Shown piece after piece: positions 22,373 through 31,148 of a stretch of 32,881 bases of DNA (position 1 is its first letter; every line of letters starts with the position of its first letter). This DNA comes from an uncultured Eubacterium sp. (lineage in GTDB: Bacteria; Bacillota; Clostridia; Lachnospirales; Lachnospiraceae). The translations under genes and the position numbers were made by a program. The DNA is taken from assembly GCA_910585745.1 (NCBI GenBank), contig CAJUFM010000031.1, forward strand, positions 1 to 32,881. Reading direction: 5' to 3'. Under the pieces are notes generated by a model, which was given only the letters and a program-made list of their open reading frames with translations, was not told the DNA's origin and did no database searches.

Positions 22373-22960
22373 ATGGAACGTTTGGAACAGCAGTTTGATT
22401 TTTTTCAGGAGATTGATAAGGAAAAATTGATCCAGAGGCAGAACTATCTCACTAATGGGGAGAGGAAAGAAAACGATGCGGAGCATGCCTGGCACATGGC
22501 GGTTATGGCGGTGCTTCTTAGCGAGTATGCCAATGAGGAGATTGATGTATTAAAAGTGGTTACCATGATCCTGATCCATGATATTGTAGAGATTGATGCG
22601 GGGGATACCTATGCTTACGATGAAGAAGGGAAGGCGACCCAGCGGGAACGGGAGTTAAAGGCAGCTGATCGGCTGTTTGGCATACTGCCGGAGGATCAGA
22701 GGAAAAAGTTTCGGGGCTTATGGGATGAATTTGAGGCGGCAGAGACGCCAGAAGCGAAGTTTGCCCGTACTCTCGACCATATCCAGCCATTAATGCTCAA
22801 TGCTGCCTCGGAAGGGCGGTCCTGGCGTGAGCATGATATCCATCTTTCCCAGGTGCTGGCGCGCAATGAAAAGACGGCAGAAGGTTCGGAGAAGCTTTGG
22901 CAATATATACTCCAGAATCTGATACAGCCAAGTGTAGAAAAAGGAAATTTGAAAGAATGA
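22373..22960 (+). CDS. HD-domain phosphohydrolase, YfbR/5'-nucleotidase type
   Basis: 195 residues. The HD metal ligands are visible: His38 in AEHAWHMA, His69-Asp70 in LIHDIVEIDAGD and Asp135 in TLDHIQP. The AEHxWHMA start and the HDxxEIDAGDTYAYD run are typical of the HD_3/YfbR-like group, which dephosphorylates deoxynucleoside 5'-monophosphates. Substrate specificity is inferred from the family. Its stop overlaps the start of the pseudouridine synthase by 4 bases (ATGA), so these are translationally coupled. The ribosome site before the ATG is poor (GAAGAG). Confidence 0.88.
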   Translation: MERLEQQFDFFQEIDKEKLIQRQNYLTNGERKENDAEHAWHMAVMAVLLSEYANEEIDVLKVVTMILIHDIVEIDAGDTYAYDEEGKATQRERELKAADRLFGILPEDQRKKFRGLWDEFEAAETPEAKFARTLDHIQPLMLNAASEGRSWREHDIHLSQVLARNEKTAEGSEKLWQYILQNLIQPSVEKGNLKE

Positions 22961-23733
22961 AATTGAGGCTTGATAAATATTTGGCAGATTTCACGGAGCT
23001 GACCCGCTCCCAGGCAAAAAAGGAGATCCGGGAGGGGCGGGTACAGGTAAATGGTGAGACGGCAAAGACAGGGAATGACAAGGTGGCATTCTCTGATTCT
23101 ATTTTATGGGATGGCAGGGAGATCCGGGGGCAGCAGTACCAGTATATTATGTTGAATAAACCGGCGGGGATCATCTCATCAACAGAGGATAACAGGGATG
23201 AGACTGTTGTAGAATACATAAGAAAGCGTTCTCCAGCGGGGATGAGATCCGATCCAGAGCAGGGACGGGAGGCTATTTTTCTGGCAAAAGACCTGTTTCC
23301 CATGGGACGTCTGGATAAGGATACAGAGGGACTTTTAATCCTGACCAACAATGGAGAACTGGCGCATCGGCTGCTGTCTCCCCGGCGCCATGTGGCTAAA
23401 AAATATTTTGTCCAGTTGGATAAGGATTTGGATACTACAGATGTAGAGAAAATGAGGGAAGGGCTGGATATTGGTGAAAAGCGGCTTACCAGTCCGGCAG
23501 TATTAGAGATCTTAACTCCCAGGGAGGCACTTCTTACCATAACTGAGGGAAAATTTCATCAGGTGAAAAGGATGTTTGCAAAGCTGGGAAAGACCGTGAC
23601 CTATTTGAAGCGGGTGGAGATGGGTACGCTGGTGCTGGATGGGAGTCTGGCTGTGGGAGAGTGGAGATTTCTCACAGAAGAGGAGATCCAGGATTTAATC
23701 AATATATATGAAAATGGTGATCAGGATGGCTAA
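22957..23733 (+). CDS. rsuA: RsuA-family pseudouridine synthase with S4 domain
   Basis: 258 residues. An N-terminal S4 RNA-binding domain spans 1-60 (MKLRLDKYLADFTELTRSQA). The catalytic domain carries Asp120 in MGRLDKDTEGLLILTNNG, and EGKFHQVKRMF is the conserved C-terminal block. RsuA makes pseudouridine 516 in 16S rRNA; the close relatives RluB/E/F modify 23S rRNA or tRNA. The overall length and start fit the 16S-type group best. The start at 22957 overlaps the HD gene stop. It also overlaps the RNase H gene by 8 bases, so the three genes form one unit. Confidence 0.9.
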   Translation: MKLRLDKYLADFTELTRSQAKKEIREGRVQVNGETAKTGNDKVAFSDSILWDGREIRGQQYQYIMLNKPAGIISSTEDNRDETVVEYIRKRSPAGMRSDPEQGREAIFLAKDLFPMGRLDKDTEGLLILTNNGELAHRLLSPRRHVAKKYFVQLDKDLDTTDVEKMREGLDIGEKRLTSPAVLEILTPREALLTITEGKFHQVKRMFAKLGKTVTYLKRVEMGTLVLDGSLAVGEWRFLTEEEIQDLINIYENGDQDG

Positions 23734-24397
23734 GAAAAAATATTATGGGGTAAAAGTGGGAAAGACGCCGGGCGTCTATCTGACATGGGAGGAATGCAAA
23801 AGTCAGGTGGAGGGATTCTCTGGCGCGGTGTATAAAAGTTTTCCCGCGCTGGCAGAGGCAGAAGAATTTGCCGAAGTACATAAAGTGAATGGAGTTGCGC
23901 GATCAGTGGAACCGGAATTTCCGGAATGTAGGGAAACAGAGCCAGAGCAGCAGCCGGGAGAGGCAACAGAACCGGAATTTCCACCTGGGGGGGCAGTCGC
24001 TTATGTGGACGGAAGTTACAATGTGGCGACAGGTGAATACAGCTGCGGAGTGGTTTTTTTATATGAGGGCGAAGAGACACATATCGCCCAGAAGGGAACG
24101 AGTGAGGAGCTTGCCTCTATGAGAAATGTAGCGGGAGAGATACTGGGGGCGGAGCTGGCGATGCGAAAGGCAGTGGAGATGGGGATCTCCAGCCTAAATA
24201 TCTATCATGATTATCAGGGGATCGCTTCCTGGTGCCTGGGGGAGTGGAAGACCAATAAAGAGGGAACCAGGGCGTACAAAGAATATTATGATTCCATCCG
24301 TCGGGAGCTGAAGATCCGGTTTGTAAAAGTGAAGGGGCATTCTGGTGACAAGTACAACGATCTGGCAGATGAACTGGCTAAAAGTGTGATCTTTTGA
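23726..24397 (+). CDS. rnhA: Ribonuclease H1 with N-terminal hybrid-binding domain
   Basis: 223 residues. Residues 1-50 form the hybrid-binding (Caulimovirus VI-like) domain: KYYGVKVGKTPGVYLTWEECKSQVEGFSGAVYKSF. A Glu/Pro-rich linker at 62-88 contains a duplicated EPEFP. The RNase H fold follows with the DEDD set Asp95 (AYVDGSYN), Glu138 (GEILGAEL), Asp162 (HDYQGI) and Asp212 (YNDLADELA), plus His205 in KGHSGD. It cuts RNA in RNA-DNA hybrids such as R-loops and primers. The start at 23726 overlaps the pseudouridine synthase; GTG and ATG codons upstream at 23708 and 23714 are possible but add residues not typical of the domain. Confidence 0.93.
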   Translation: MAKKKYYGVKVGKTPGVYLTWEECKSQVEGFSGAVYKSFPALAEAEEFAEVHKVNGVARSVEPEFPECRETEPEQQPGEATEPEFPPGGAVAYVDGSYNVATGEYSCGVVFLYEGEETHIAQKGTSEELASMRNVAGEILGAELAMRKAVEMGISSLNIYHDYQGIASWCLGEWKTNKEGTRAYKEYYDSIRRELKIRFVKVKGHSGDKYNDLADELAKSVIF

Positions 24398-24469
24398 TTT
24401 GTACGTTTGTCAGTCGCATCTTTTTTTACATTTCCTTAACATTATCTTGACAGATAATTCAAGATTTTC

Positions 24470-24478
24470 TGTTATAAT
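24470..24478 (+). promoter_or_regulatory. Extended -10 promoter of the alarmone synthetase
   Basis: TG at 24470-24471, one base, then TATAAT at 24473-24478. A perfect TTGACA at 24447-24452 is present but 20 bases away, longer than the ideal spacer. The extended -10 may compensate. Transcription would begin near 24485, just before the AAGGA ribosome site. Confidence 0.6.
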
Positions 24479-24499
24479 AAGGCTGAAGGATGTGATATA

Positions 24500-25216
24500 T
24501 TGAATAATATCTTAAGTCGTTTAAATACAAAAAAAGATGGGGAAGTGGAGTTCATCGATGTAGTCAGTGAGGAGGAAGCAGAGATGCTCCTGCCTTTGAT
24601 GGCGGACGATCTGAATATGGAAAAGCAGTACCGGCAGATCATGTTTTTTTATGAGGCGGGGATTCAGCAGGTGACAGCAAAGCTGGAGATCCTGAATAAA
24701 GAATTTCAGTACTGCAATGACCGGAATCCCATTGAAAATATTAAGAGCCGGGTAAAAACTTCGGACAGTATCATCGGAAAGATGAAGAAAAAGAGACTGC
24801 CTCTTACCATCAGCTGTATGATGCGGAATATTTATGATGTGGCGGGAGTACGGGTGGTGTGTCCTTTTATCTCCGATGTGTATCATGTGGCCAGGATGCT
24901 GATGAATCAGACGGATGTGGAAGTGATCCGGGTGAAAGATTACATAGAGACGCCCAAGGATAACGGATACCGCAGCCTGCATTTGATCCTGATGGTGGAT
25001 GTGTTCTTTTCTGACCAGATGCGAAAAGTCCCTATTGAGATCCAGCTGAGGACCATCGCGATGAATTTCTGGGCGAGTACGGAACACCAGCTGCGTTATA
25101 AAAAAGAAAAAGAGTTTACCCAGGAGATGCACAAGCAGCTCAAACGGTGTGCGGACCTGATGGCGCGGGCGGACCGGAAGATGCAGAGGCTGGCAGAGAA
25201 TCTGAGTGTGGAATAG
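24500..25216 (+). CDS. Small alarmone synthetase (RelP/RelQ-type GTP pyrophosphokinase)
   Basis: 238 residues, a single synthetase domain without hydrolase or TGS/ACT domains. It transfers pyrophosphate from ATP to GDP or GTP to make (p)ppGpp. Recognisable blocks are ENIKSRVKTSDSIIGKM (79-95), DVAGVRVVCPF (113-123), DYIETPKDNGYRSLHL (147-162) and PIEIQLRTIAMNFWASTEH (178-196), all typical of SAS enzymes. The start is TTG at 24500, about 10 bases after AAGGA; no ATG is near, and the leader is very short, which points to low basal translation. It is a single gene with its own promoter and terminator and faces the ppx-ppk operon tail to tail. Confidence 0.92.
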   Translation: MNNILSRLNTKKDGEVEFIDVVSEEEAEMLLPLMADDLNMEKQYRQIMFFYEAGIQQVTAKLEILNKEFQYCNDRNPIENIKSRVKTSDSIIGKMKKKRLPLTISCMMRNIYDVAGVRVVCPFISDVYHVARMLMNQTDVEVIRVKDYIETPKDNGYRSLHLILMVDVFFSDQMRKVPIEIQLRTIAMNFWASTEHQLRYKKEKEFTQEMHKQLKRCADLMARADRKMQRLAENLSVE

Positions 25217-25234
25217 GCTGATTATGCTGTGAGG

Positions 25235-25275
25235 AGGGGTGTCTCAAAGTGATAAAACTTTGGGACACCCCTTTA
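25235..25275 (+). terminator. Intrinsic terminator between the alarmone synthetase and ppk
   Basis: A 15-bp stem with one mismatch (AGGGGTGTC.CAAAGT / ACTTTG.GACACCCCT) and a 6-base loop, followed by TTTATGCTTT. It serves the plus-strand gene. The minus-strand read has no T-run, so ppk would end here only weakly. Confidence 0.85.
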
Positions 25276-25291
25276 TGCTTTCTGCTGTCTC

Positions 25292-27382
25292 CTACAGCCG
25301 GTTTTTTGCTTCTCTGCAGAACTGGATCTGAGAGGAGACCGGCGCTTTGCCCCGGCGCTCTACTTTTTTATAGATGCCGCCGTAGATATCTACCGGGCTT
25401 CCTTTTTCTTTGTCGATCACGTCGTCTGGCTGGAGAAGATGGGCTTTTTGGTTGTCGGCAAGCTGGAGATCCAGGACATGCACGATCTGTTCTTTGAGCT
25501 TTTCGTCCTCCACCGGGAACAGGATTTCCACCCGTTTGTCAAGGTTTCTTGGCATCCAGTCCGCACTTCCCATATAGATCTCAGAATCTCCGTCATTTTC
25601 AAAATAATAGATCCGGGAGTGTTCCAGGAAGGTGCCCACGATGGAGCGGACGCGGATGGTCTCGCTCATGCCCTTAATGCCCTGTTTGAGGCAGCAGATT
25701 CCCCGGACGATCAGGTCGATCTCCACGCCGGCTGCCGAGGCATCGTAGAGGGCTTTGATGATCCCCGCATCGCACAGGGAATTCATTTTAGCTATGATCT
25801 TTGCCGGTTTGCCCTTGAGGGCATTGTCACGTTCCCTCTCAATCAGCGCTACAAATTTGTTGCGCAGCCAGATCGGCGCCAGGGAGAGCTTATTCCATGC
25901 CAGCGGCTCCGAGTAGCCTGAAAGCATATTGAATACAGCGGTGGCGTCCTCACCATAAGGGCGTTTGCAGGTAAAGATTCCCATATCTGTATACAGCTTT
26001 GCGGTGGAGTCATTATAGTTTCCGGTGCCGAGATGGACGTAGCGGCGGATGCCGTCCTCTTCTCTGCGGACTACCAGGGTAATCTTGCTGTGGGTCTTGA
26101 GTCCCACCAGACCATAGATGACATGGCAGCCTGCTTTTTCTAGTTTTCTTGCCCAGACGATATTATTTTCTTCGTCAAAACGCGCTTTCAGCTCCACCAG
26201 CACCGTGACCTGTTTGCCGTTTTCTGCGGCCTGGGCCAAGGAGGCGATGATCGGTGAGTGGCTGCTGACGCGGTACAGTGTCTGTTTGATGGCGAGGACG
26301 TCCGGATCCTTGGCAGCGAGGCGGACAAAATTCACCACGGGGTTGAAGGTCTCGTATGGGTGGTGAAGGAGGATGTCACCTTCCTGTATCTGTTCAAAGA
26401 GGTCCCTGTCCATATCGAGATTTTTGGGGGGTTGGGGGGTATAGCGGGGTTCTTTTAGGTGGTCAAAGCCTTCCATTCCATACACTTTCATGAGAAAGGT
26501 CAGATCCAGAGGTCCATGGATCTTGAAAATATCTTCCTCTTGGATCATCAGTTCTTTTTTCAGTATTTTTAAAAGTCTCTTGTCGATGCCCCGCTCCACT
26601 TCCAGCCGGATCGCCTCTCCCCACTGACGTTTTTTCAGCTGTTTTTCAATTTCGATCAGAAGATCAGCTGCCTCGTCCTCGTCGATGGTCAGGTCGGCGT
26701 TTCTCATAACCCGGTAAGGGGTGGCAGCCAGAACCTTATAATTAAGAAATAGTTTCTGTATGTTTTTTTCAATCACCTGCTCCAGCAGAAGGATCGCGGT
26801 TTCTCCTTCTTTTTCCGAGGGCACCGTTACGATTCTTGGCAGTACGGAGGGAACCTGAACTGTGGCAAAATCGTAGGTGTCTTTCTGCTTTTTGTCCATC
26901 AGAAGCGCCGCGATGTTCAGTGATTTGTTGCGGATCAGCGGAAATGGGCGGGATGAATCCACGGCCATCGGGGTAAGCACCGGATATACTTCTTTGAGAA
27001 AATAATTATCCACATAGGCTGCCTGTTCTTTTGTCAGATTCTCATACTGGGTGATGATCTTCAGCCCCTGGCGTTTCAGGGAAGGAAGAAAAGAACGGTT
27101 ATATATGTTGTACTGGGATTCCACCAGCTCATGGGTTCCCTGGGAGATGGTTTCCAGCTGCTCCTTTGGGGTGAGCCCTGCGATGTCCTTTTTTGTGTAT
27201 CTGGCGTGAACCATATCTTTTAATGAAGCGACGCGGATCATAAAAAATTCATCCAGATTGGAAGCTGTGATACTCAAAAATTTGAGACGCTCCATCAGTG
27301 GGATGGATTTGTCCTTTGCCTCGGAGAGAACACGGTAATTAAATCCGAGCCAGCTCAGCTCTCTATTGTAAAATTTGCTCAT
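25292..27382 (-). CDS. ppk: Polyphosphate kinase 1
   Basis: 696 residues, standard for PPK1. It reversibly polymerises the ATP gamma-phosphate into inorganic polyphosphate. The start NRELSWLGFNYRVLSEA is the typical N domain, and SITASNLDEFFMIRVA follows. The autophosphorylated His431 lies in GLKTHSKITLVVRR, followed by VHLGTGNYNDSTAKLYTD. The second phospholipase-D-like block is visible as LEHSRIYYFENDGDSEIYMGSADWMPRNLDKR. The gene starts 3 bases after the ppx stop, so they form a tight operon, and it converges on the alarmone synthetase. Confidence 0.96.
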   Translation of the reverse strand: MSKFYNRELSWLGFNYRVLSEAKDKSIPLMERLKFLSITASNLDEFFMIRVASLKDMVHARYTKKDIAGLTPKEQLETISQGTHELVESQYNIYNRSFLPSLKRQGLKIITQYENLTKEQAAYVDNYFLKEVYPVLTPMAVDSSRPFPLIRNKSLNIAALLMDKKQKDTYDFATVQVPSVLPRIVTVPSEKEGETAILLLEQVIEKNIQKLFLNYKVLAATPYRVMRNADLTIDEDEAADLLIEIEKQLKKRQWGEAIRLEVERGIDKRLLKILKKELMIQEEDIFKIHGPLDLTFLMKVYGMEGFDHLKEPRYTPQPPKNLDMDRDLFEQIQEGDILLHHPYETFNPVVNFVRLAAKDPDVLAIKQTLYRVSSHSPIIASLAQAAENGKQVTVLVELKARFDEENNIVWARKLEKAGCHVIYGLVGLKTHSKITLVVRREEDGIRRYVHLGTGNYNDSTAKLYTDMGIFTCKRPYGEDATAVFNMLSGYSEPLAWNKLSLAPIWLRNKFVALIERERDNALKGKPAKIIAKMNSLCDAGIIKALYDASAAGVEIDLIVRGICCLKQGIKGMSETIRVRSIVGTFLEHSRIYYFENDGDSEIYMGSADWMPRNLDKRVEILFPVEDEKLKEQIVHVLDLQLADNQKAHLLQPDDVIDKEKGSPVDIYGGIYKKVERRGKAPVSSQIQFCREAKNRL

Positions 27383-27385
27383 GAT

Positions 27386-28900
27386 CTATCCCTCTTTTCT
27401 TTTATTTTTCTTTTTCAGCACCGGACGGATCCCGAAGGCTTCTTCAAACACATCGGCTTTCCGGTGAAACAGTCCTTTCTCTAATGTAATGTCTGCCATG
27501 GTGTAGGCGACGATGTGCAGGGAACTATCCTGGAGTGTTACCCCTACCTGGCGGATCTTCTGGGAATTGCTCTTATCCAGGACATTTGCCAGCTTGAGGA
27601 TGGCGCACAATTTTACGATGGTGATGTATTCATCCCGGGAGATATCGTCTCCGATCTCTTCAAAGGGAGGAAAATATTCGCTGTTGTAGCGCACGATATT
27701 TGCTACGATCACGCGCTCTTTGTGGGAAATGCCGATGATCTCAGTGCTCATGATGATCTTATAAGAATTTTCCCTGGTCTGCTCCATATTGACATATGCG
27801 CCGCAGCTGTGGAGTATGACACCGATCTGCAGCAGCAGCCGTTCCCTTTTGCCCAGACCGTGGAGTTTCCGGATGCTGTCAAATATTTCTAGTGCTAGAT
27901 AGGTGACATTTTCTATATGATTCATGTCCGTGTGATAGCGCAGGGCAATGTTTTTCGATGTGGTAAGGATGTCCCTGGTAAAGTCGTGGCCGGAATTGAT
28001 CCGTTCTTTACGCTCGGCATATTCTGCCACCATGCTGTCACAGAGGTCGATGGCTGACATGTAAATATCTTCACATTTGGTCAGGGCAGCAATCTTTTTT
28101 AAAAGGAGGACCGTGGGTGCCATCGCCTCATTTCCTTCGATGCCTGGCAAAAAAGCAGAATTTATGCTGGCTAATTCTTTTTGCGACATAAGCCCTGTAA
28201 AATCTGCATATCTTTCCTTAAGCAGCTGTTTGATCTCAGGAATCTGATCCCCTACTGTGATGATGTGGGGCAATTTCTGGTTATCTAGATACATCCGGCA
28301 GAACTCAGTAAGATCCTTGTTCATGTACTCGGAGATCAGTTCGTTGAAGCTGAAGATCTCCGGCTCAATGGTGTGAAGGAGTTCCCGGATCCGGGAGGAA
28401 CCAAGTTTCAGGTTCTGGGTGAATTCCAGGGTTCCCCGGTGGAACAGGGACAGCTGTATACTACCCGCCCGGATATCTACGATCAGGGCGCTTTTGTCGA
28501 TGAGTTCTGAGAAGTTCTTTTCTTTCAGGAAGACAGCTTTAAAATATAAAAAACGCTCTTCGCTGTTGCTCAGGATCTTTACCTTGACATCTGCCTGCAG
28601 CTTGATCTGGTCTAGGAGGACCAGCTTATTGGACGCTTCCCGCAAAGCATCAGTGCCATAGGCATGGTAGGTGGATACCTGGTATTCCTGCATGATTTTT
28701 TTGTAATCTCTTAGTACCCGGCAGATCTCTGACATGGTCTGGTAGGAAACCTGGCCATGGGAGAATATCTCTGAGCCTAAGGACATTTTGTGCCTCAGAT
28801 GAGTGAGTTCGCGGATGCCATGGGCTTTTGACACCTCATAAATCTTCATGGCAAGTTCTCCGGAACCTACATCGATGGCAGCGTAGGTATTTATCGCCAT
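27386..28900 (-). CDS. ppx: Exopolyphosphatase / pppGpp phosphohydrolase (Ppx/GppA family)
   Basis: 504 residues from the ATG at 28900. The open frame extends far upstream, but that part is AT-rich, lacks family similarity and crosses the promoter region. GGAGAGAAG precedes the chosen start. The N-terminal ASKHA ATPase-fold part has AAIDVGSGELAMKIYEV and LIVDIRAGSIQLSLFHRG, ending LGSSRIRE. The C-terminal half is the HD-like helical domain (LLLQIGVILHSCGAYVNM), where the HD pair reads HS, so it is not a metal-dependent HD hydrolase. It removes terminal phosphate from polyP, or the 5' phosphate of pppGpp. It is first in the ppx-ppk operon. Two phosphate-loop motifs are weaker than in E. coli Ppx (DIRAGS for DIGGGS), so the activity may differ. 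Confidence 0.88.
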   Translation of the reverse strand: MAINTYAAIDVGSGELAMKIYEVSKAHGIRELTHLRHKMSLGSEIFSHGQVSYQTMSEICRVLRDYKKIMQEYQVSTYHAYGTDALREASNKLVLLDQIKLQADVKVKILSNSEERFLYFKAVFLKEKNFSELIDKSALIVDIRAGSIQLSLFHRGTLEFTQNLKLGSSRIRELLHTIEPEIFSFNELISEYMNKDLTEFCRMYLDNQKLPHIITVGDQIPEIKQLLKERYADFTGLMSQKELASINSAFLPGIEGNEAMAPTVLLLKKIAALTKCEDIYMSAIDLCDSMVAEYAERKERINSGHDFTRDILTTSKNIALRYHTDMNHIENVTYLALEIFDSIRKLHGLGKRERLLLQIGVILHSCGAYVNMEQTRENSYKIIMSTEIIGISHKERVIVANIVRYNSEYFPPFEEIGDDISRDEYITIVKLCAILKLANVLDKSNSQKIRQVGVTLQDSSLHIVAYTMADITLEKGLFHRKADVFEEAFGIRPVLKKKNKRKEG

Positions 28901-28936
28901 ATTTTCTTCTCTCCGTTCCTTATATTTAGTAATTCT

Positions 28937-28966
28937 ATTATACGATTTTTTTGTAAAAAACACCAG
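28937..28966 (-). promoter_or_regulatory. Likely promoter of ppx-ppk
   Basis: On the minus strand a consensus TATAAT (28942-28937) lies about 36 bases before the ATG. The -35 region at 17 bases reads TGGTGT, a weak match. The region is AT-rich with A- and T-tracts that could aid binding. Confidence 0.45.
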
Positions 28967-29019
28967 TAAAAACATAGAAAAAAGTACATTTTTTTGTGGA
29001 TTATGCAAAATCAGAATAC

Positions 29020-29048
29020 TTGCAAAGATCAGGATCTTATAATACAAT
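29020..29048 (+). promoter_or_regulatory. SigA promoter of queA
   Basis: TTGCAA (29020-29025), 17 bases, TACAAT (29043-29048). An overlapping TATAAT at 29038-29043 has poor spacing. Predicted start near 29055. Confidence 0.6.
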
Positions 29049-29093
29049 AGACAGGTAAGACTGCAGAAAATGAAGCAGGTTGTCTGCGGTGGA

Positions 29094-30137
29094 ATGGAGA
29101 ACATAAGATTGAAGACAAGTGATTTTTATTTTGACCTGCCAGAAGAGCAGATCGCCCAGGATCCTCTGGCAGACCGCAGCGCTTCCCGGCTGATGGTCCT
29201 TCACAGGAGGACCGGGACTATCGAACATCGGAAATTTACGGATATTGTGGAATACCTGAGACCGGGAGACTGCCTGGTGAGAAATAATACGAAAGTGATA
29301 CCTGCCAGGCTGTTCGGAACCAGAGAGGATACCGGGGCGGTTATCGAGTTTTTATTGTTAAAGCGTCATGAAGATGATGTGTGGGAGACCCTGGTAAAGC
29401 CAGGAAAAAAAGCGCGGACCGGAGTAAAGGTGGTTTTTGGTGAGGGAGAACTGCGGGGAGAGATCGTCGGAGTTCAGGAGGATGGCAACCGCCGTATCCG
29501 CTTTTCTTATGAGGGGATCTTTGAAGAAATACTGGACCGCCTGGGACAAATGCCCCTGCCTCCATATATTACCCATAAGCTGGAAGATAAGAACCGTTAT
29601 CAGACCGTATATGCCAGGTATGACGGCTCTGCGGCGGCACCCACAGCGGGACTGCATTTTACCGAAGAGCTCTTCCAGGAACTGGAGGAAAAGGGGGTAT
29701 CGGTGGCAAACGTCACCCTCCATGTGGGGCTGGGGACATTCCGGCCGGTAAAGGTGGAAGATGTGGCAGAACACCATATGCACTCGGAGCATTATTTTAT
29801 TGAGCCGGAGGAGGCAGAGAAGATCAACCGGGCGAAAAAAAATGGAGGGCGGATCATCTGTGTGGGAACTACCAGCTGCCGTACCATTGAGTCCGCGGCG
29901 GATGGGGACGGAGTTCTGCGGGCAGCAGAGGAGAATACAGAGATCTTTATTTATCCCGGTTACCGCTTTCAGATTATGGATGAGCTGATCACAAATTTCC
30001 ACCTGCCGGAATCTACCCTTTTGATGCTGGTTTCAGCCCTGGCGGGGAAAGAGTTTGTACTGCGTGCCTATGAAGAGGCCGTAAGAGAGGGCTATCGTTT
30101 TTTTAGTTTTGGAGATGCCATGTATATTACAGAGTAA
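29094..30137 (+). CDS. queA: S-adenosylmethionine:tRNA ribosyltransferase-isomerase
   Basis: 347 residues, the standard QueA length. It moves the ribose part of SAM onto preQ1 in tRNA to form epoxyqueuosine. The signatures are SDFYFDLPEEQIAQDPL at the start, CLVRNNTKVIPARLFG, the central PPYITHKLEDKNRYQTVYA, the highly conserved GSAAAPTAGLHFT, then VTLHVGLGTFRPV and TNFHLPESTLLMLV. The start at 29094 aligns with other QueA proteins; an ATG at 29070 would add eight residues. The ribosome site is weak. It is followed 18 bases later by a lipid-kinase gene. No tgt gene is in the window. Confidence 0.96.
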   Translation: MENIRLKTSDFYFDLPEEQIAQDPLADRSASRLMVLHRRTGTIEHRKFTDIVEYLRPGDCLVRNNTKVIPARLFGTREDTGAVIEFLLLKRHEDDVWETLVKPGKKARTGVKVVFGEGELRGEIVGVQEDGNRRIRFSYEGIFEEILDRLGQMPLPPYITHKLEDKNRYQTVYARYDGSAAAPTAGLHFTEELFQELEEKGVSVANVTLHVGLGTFRPVKVEDVAEHHMHSEHYFIEPEEAEKINRAKKNGGRIICVGTTSCRTIESAADGDGVLRAAEENTEIFIYPGYRFQIMDELITNFHLPESTLLMLVSALAGKEFVLRAYEEAVREGYRFFSFGDAMYITE

Positions 30138-30155
30138 TGGAAGGAGAATCAGAAC

Positions 30156-31049
30156 GTGAGGGAAAAGAAACTGCTGTTTGTATACAATCCCTGTGCCGGA
30201 AAGGGAACGATGAAAAATAAGCTTTCAGATGTGATCGAGACCTTTATGAAGGCAGAGTACGAGGTGACGGTCTATGCCACCCAGCGGGAGGCTGAGGCCA
30301 CAGAGATCGTCGTGGAATCGGGAAGGGATTATGACCGGGTGATCTGCTCTGGCGGGGATGGGACGCTCCACGAAGTGACTCAGGGACTGATGCAGATGCC
30401 CCGTGAAGAGCGGCCGGTGTGCGGATATATTCCTACGGGGACAGTAAATGATTTTGCGAAAGGATTGAAGCTGCCCATGCGGATCAAGCTGGCAGCCAGG
30501 GTGGCGGCCAGGGACAAGGTGAAGCCGGTGGATATCGGGCTCATGAATGGGCAGTGCTTTACTTATGTAGCAGCCTTTGGGGCATTTACTTCGGTGTCCT
30601 ATGAGACGCCCCAGGCCTTTAAGAACCTGCTTGGTAAAACGGCTTATATCCTGCAGGGCATGGCCCAGCTTGGAAATATCAAGGCGTACCATGCAGTGAT
30701 CCAGGCGGATCAGGAGACGGTCGAGGATGATTTTATCTTTGGCATGGTGAGCAATGCCAGGAGCATCGGCGGTTTTTCTTTCTTTAAAAAGGGAATGGTG
30801 TCCCTGAATGATGGAAAGTTTGAGGGAGTATTTATCCGGAAACCGAAAAATCCACTGGAACTACAGGCCGTATTAAATTCCTTTGTGACATTGAAACCCA
30901 ATGAGCAGATCCTGGGTTTCCACGGAAAGAATTTTTCGATTTTATCGGAGGAGGAGATTCCATTTACACTGGATGGGGAGAACGGAGGAAGTTTTCAGAA
31001 AACGGAGATCCAGTGCTGCCACAATGCCATTGATTATGTGTGGGGATAA
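30156..31049 (+). CDS. Diacylglycerol kinase-family (YegS/DagK-like) lipid kinase
   Basis: 297 residues. The start is GTG at 30156 behind GGAAGGAG. The N-terminal catalytic domain has LLFVYNPCAGKG and the ATP-binding GGDGT at 66-70 (CSGGDGTLHEVTQGLM), then YIPTGTVNDFAKGL. The C-terminal beta domain has DIGLMNGQCFTYVAAFGAFT and GFSFFKKGMVSLNDGKFEG. These proteins phosphorylate diacylglycerol or related lipids at the membrane face. In Gram-positives DgkB recycles diacylglycerol from lipoteichoic acid synthesis. Which member this is cannot be settled from sequence alone. It is probably cotranscribed with queA. Confidence 0.92.
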   Translation: MREKKLLFVYNPCAGKGTMKNKLSDVIETFMKAEYEVTVYATQREAEATEIVVESGRDYDRVICSGGDGTLHEVTQGLMQMPREERPVCGYIPTGTVNDFAKGLKLPMRIKLAARVAARDKVKPVDIGLMNGQCFTYVAAFGAFTSVSYETPQAFKNLLGKTAYILQGMAQLGNIKAYHAVIQADQETVEDDFIFGMVSNARSIGGFSFFKKGMVSLNDGKFEGVFIRKPKNPLELQAVLNSFVTLKPNEQILGFHGKNFSILSEEEIPFTLDGENGGSFQKTEIQCCHNAIDYVWG

Positions 31050-31100
31050 AATGACTTATCTTTGCCAATATTTGGTCAAGAAACTGTCAAATTCATTTTT

Positions 31101-31106
31101 TATAAT
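31101..31106 (+). promoter_or_regulatory. Possible -10 box for the LRR gene
   Basis: TATAAT at 31101-31106 in an AT-rich stretch about 43 bases before the ATG. No -35 at the right distance: TTGGTC at 31072 is too far and CTGTCA at 31084 too near. Expression by read-through from queA/dagK is also possible. Confidence 0.3.
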
Positions 31107-31148
31107 GTGTTTTGTAAATTAGAAATACTCAAACAGGGAGGAACAATC

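Noticed and set aside
28901..29104. N-terminal extension of the Ppx homologue
   Set aside because: The frame stays open, but the extension crosses the promoter, lacks family similarity and the ATG at 28900 has a good ribosome site.
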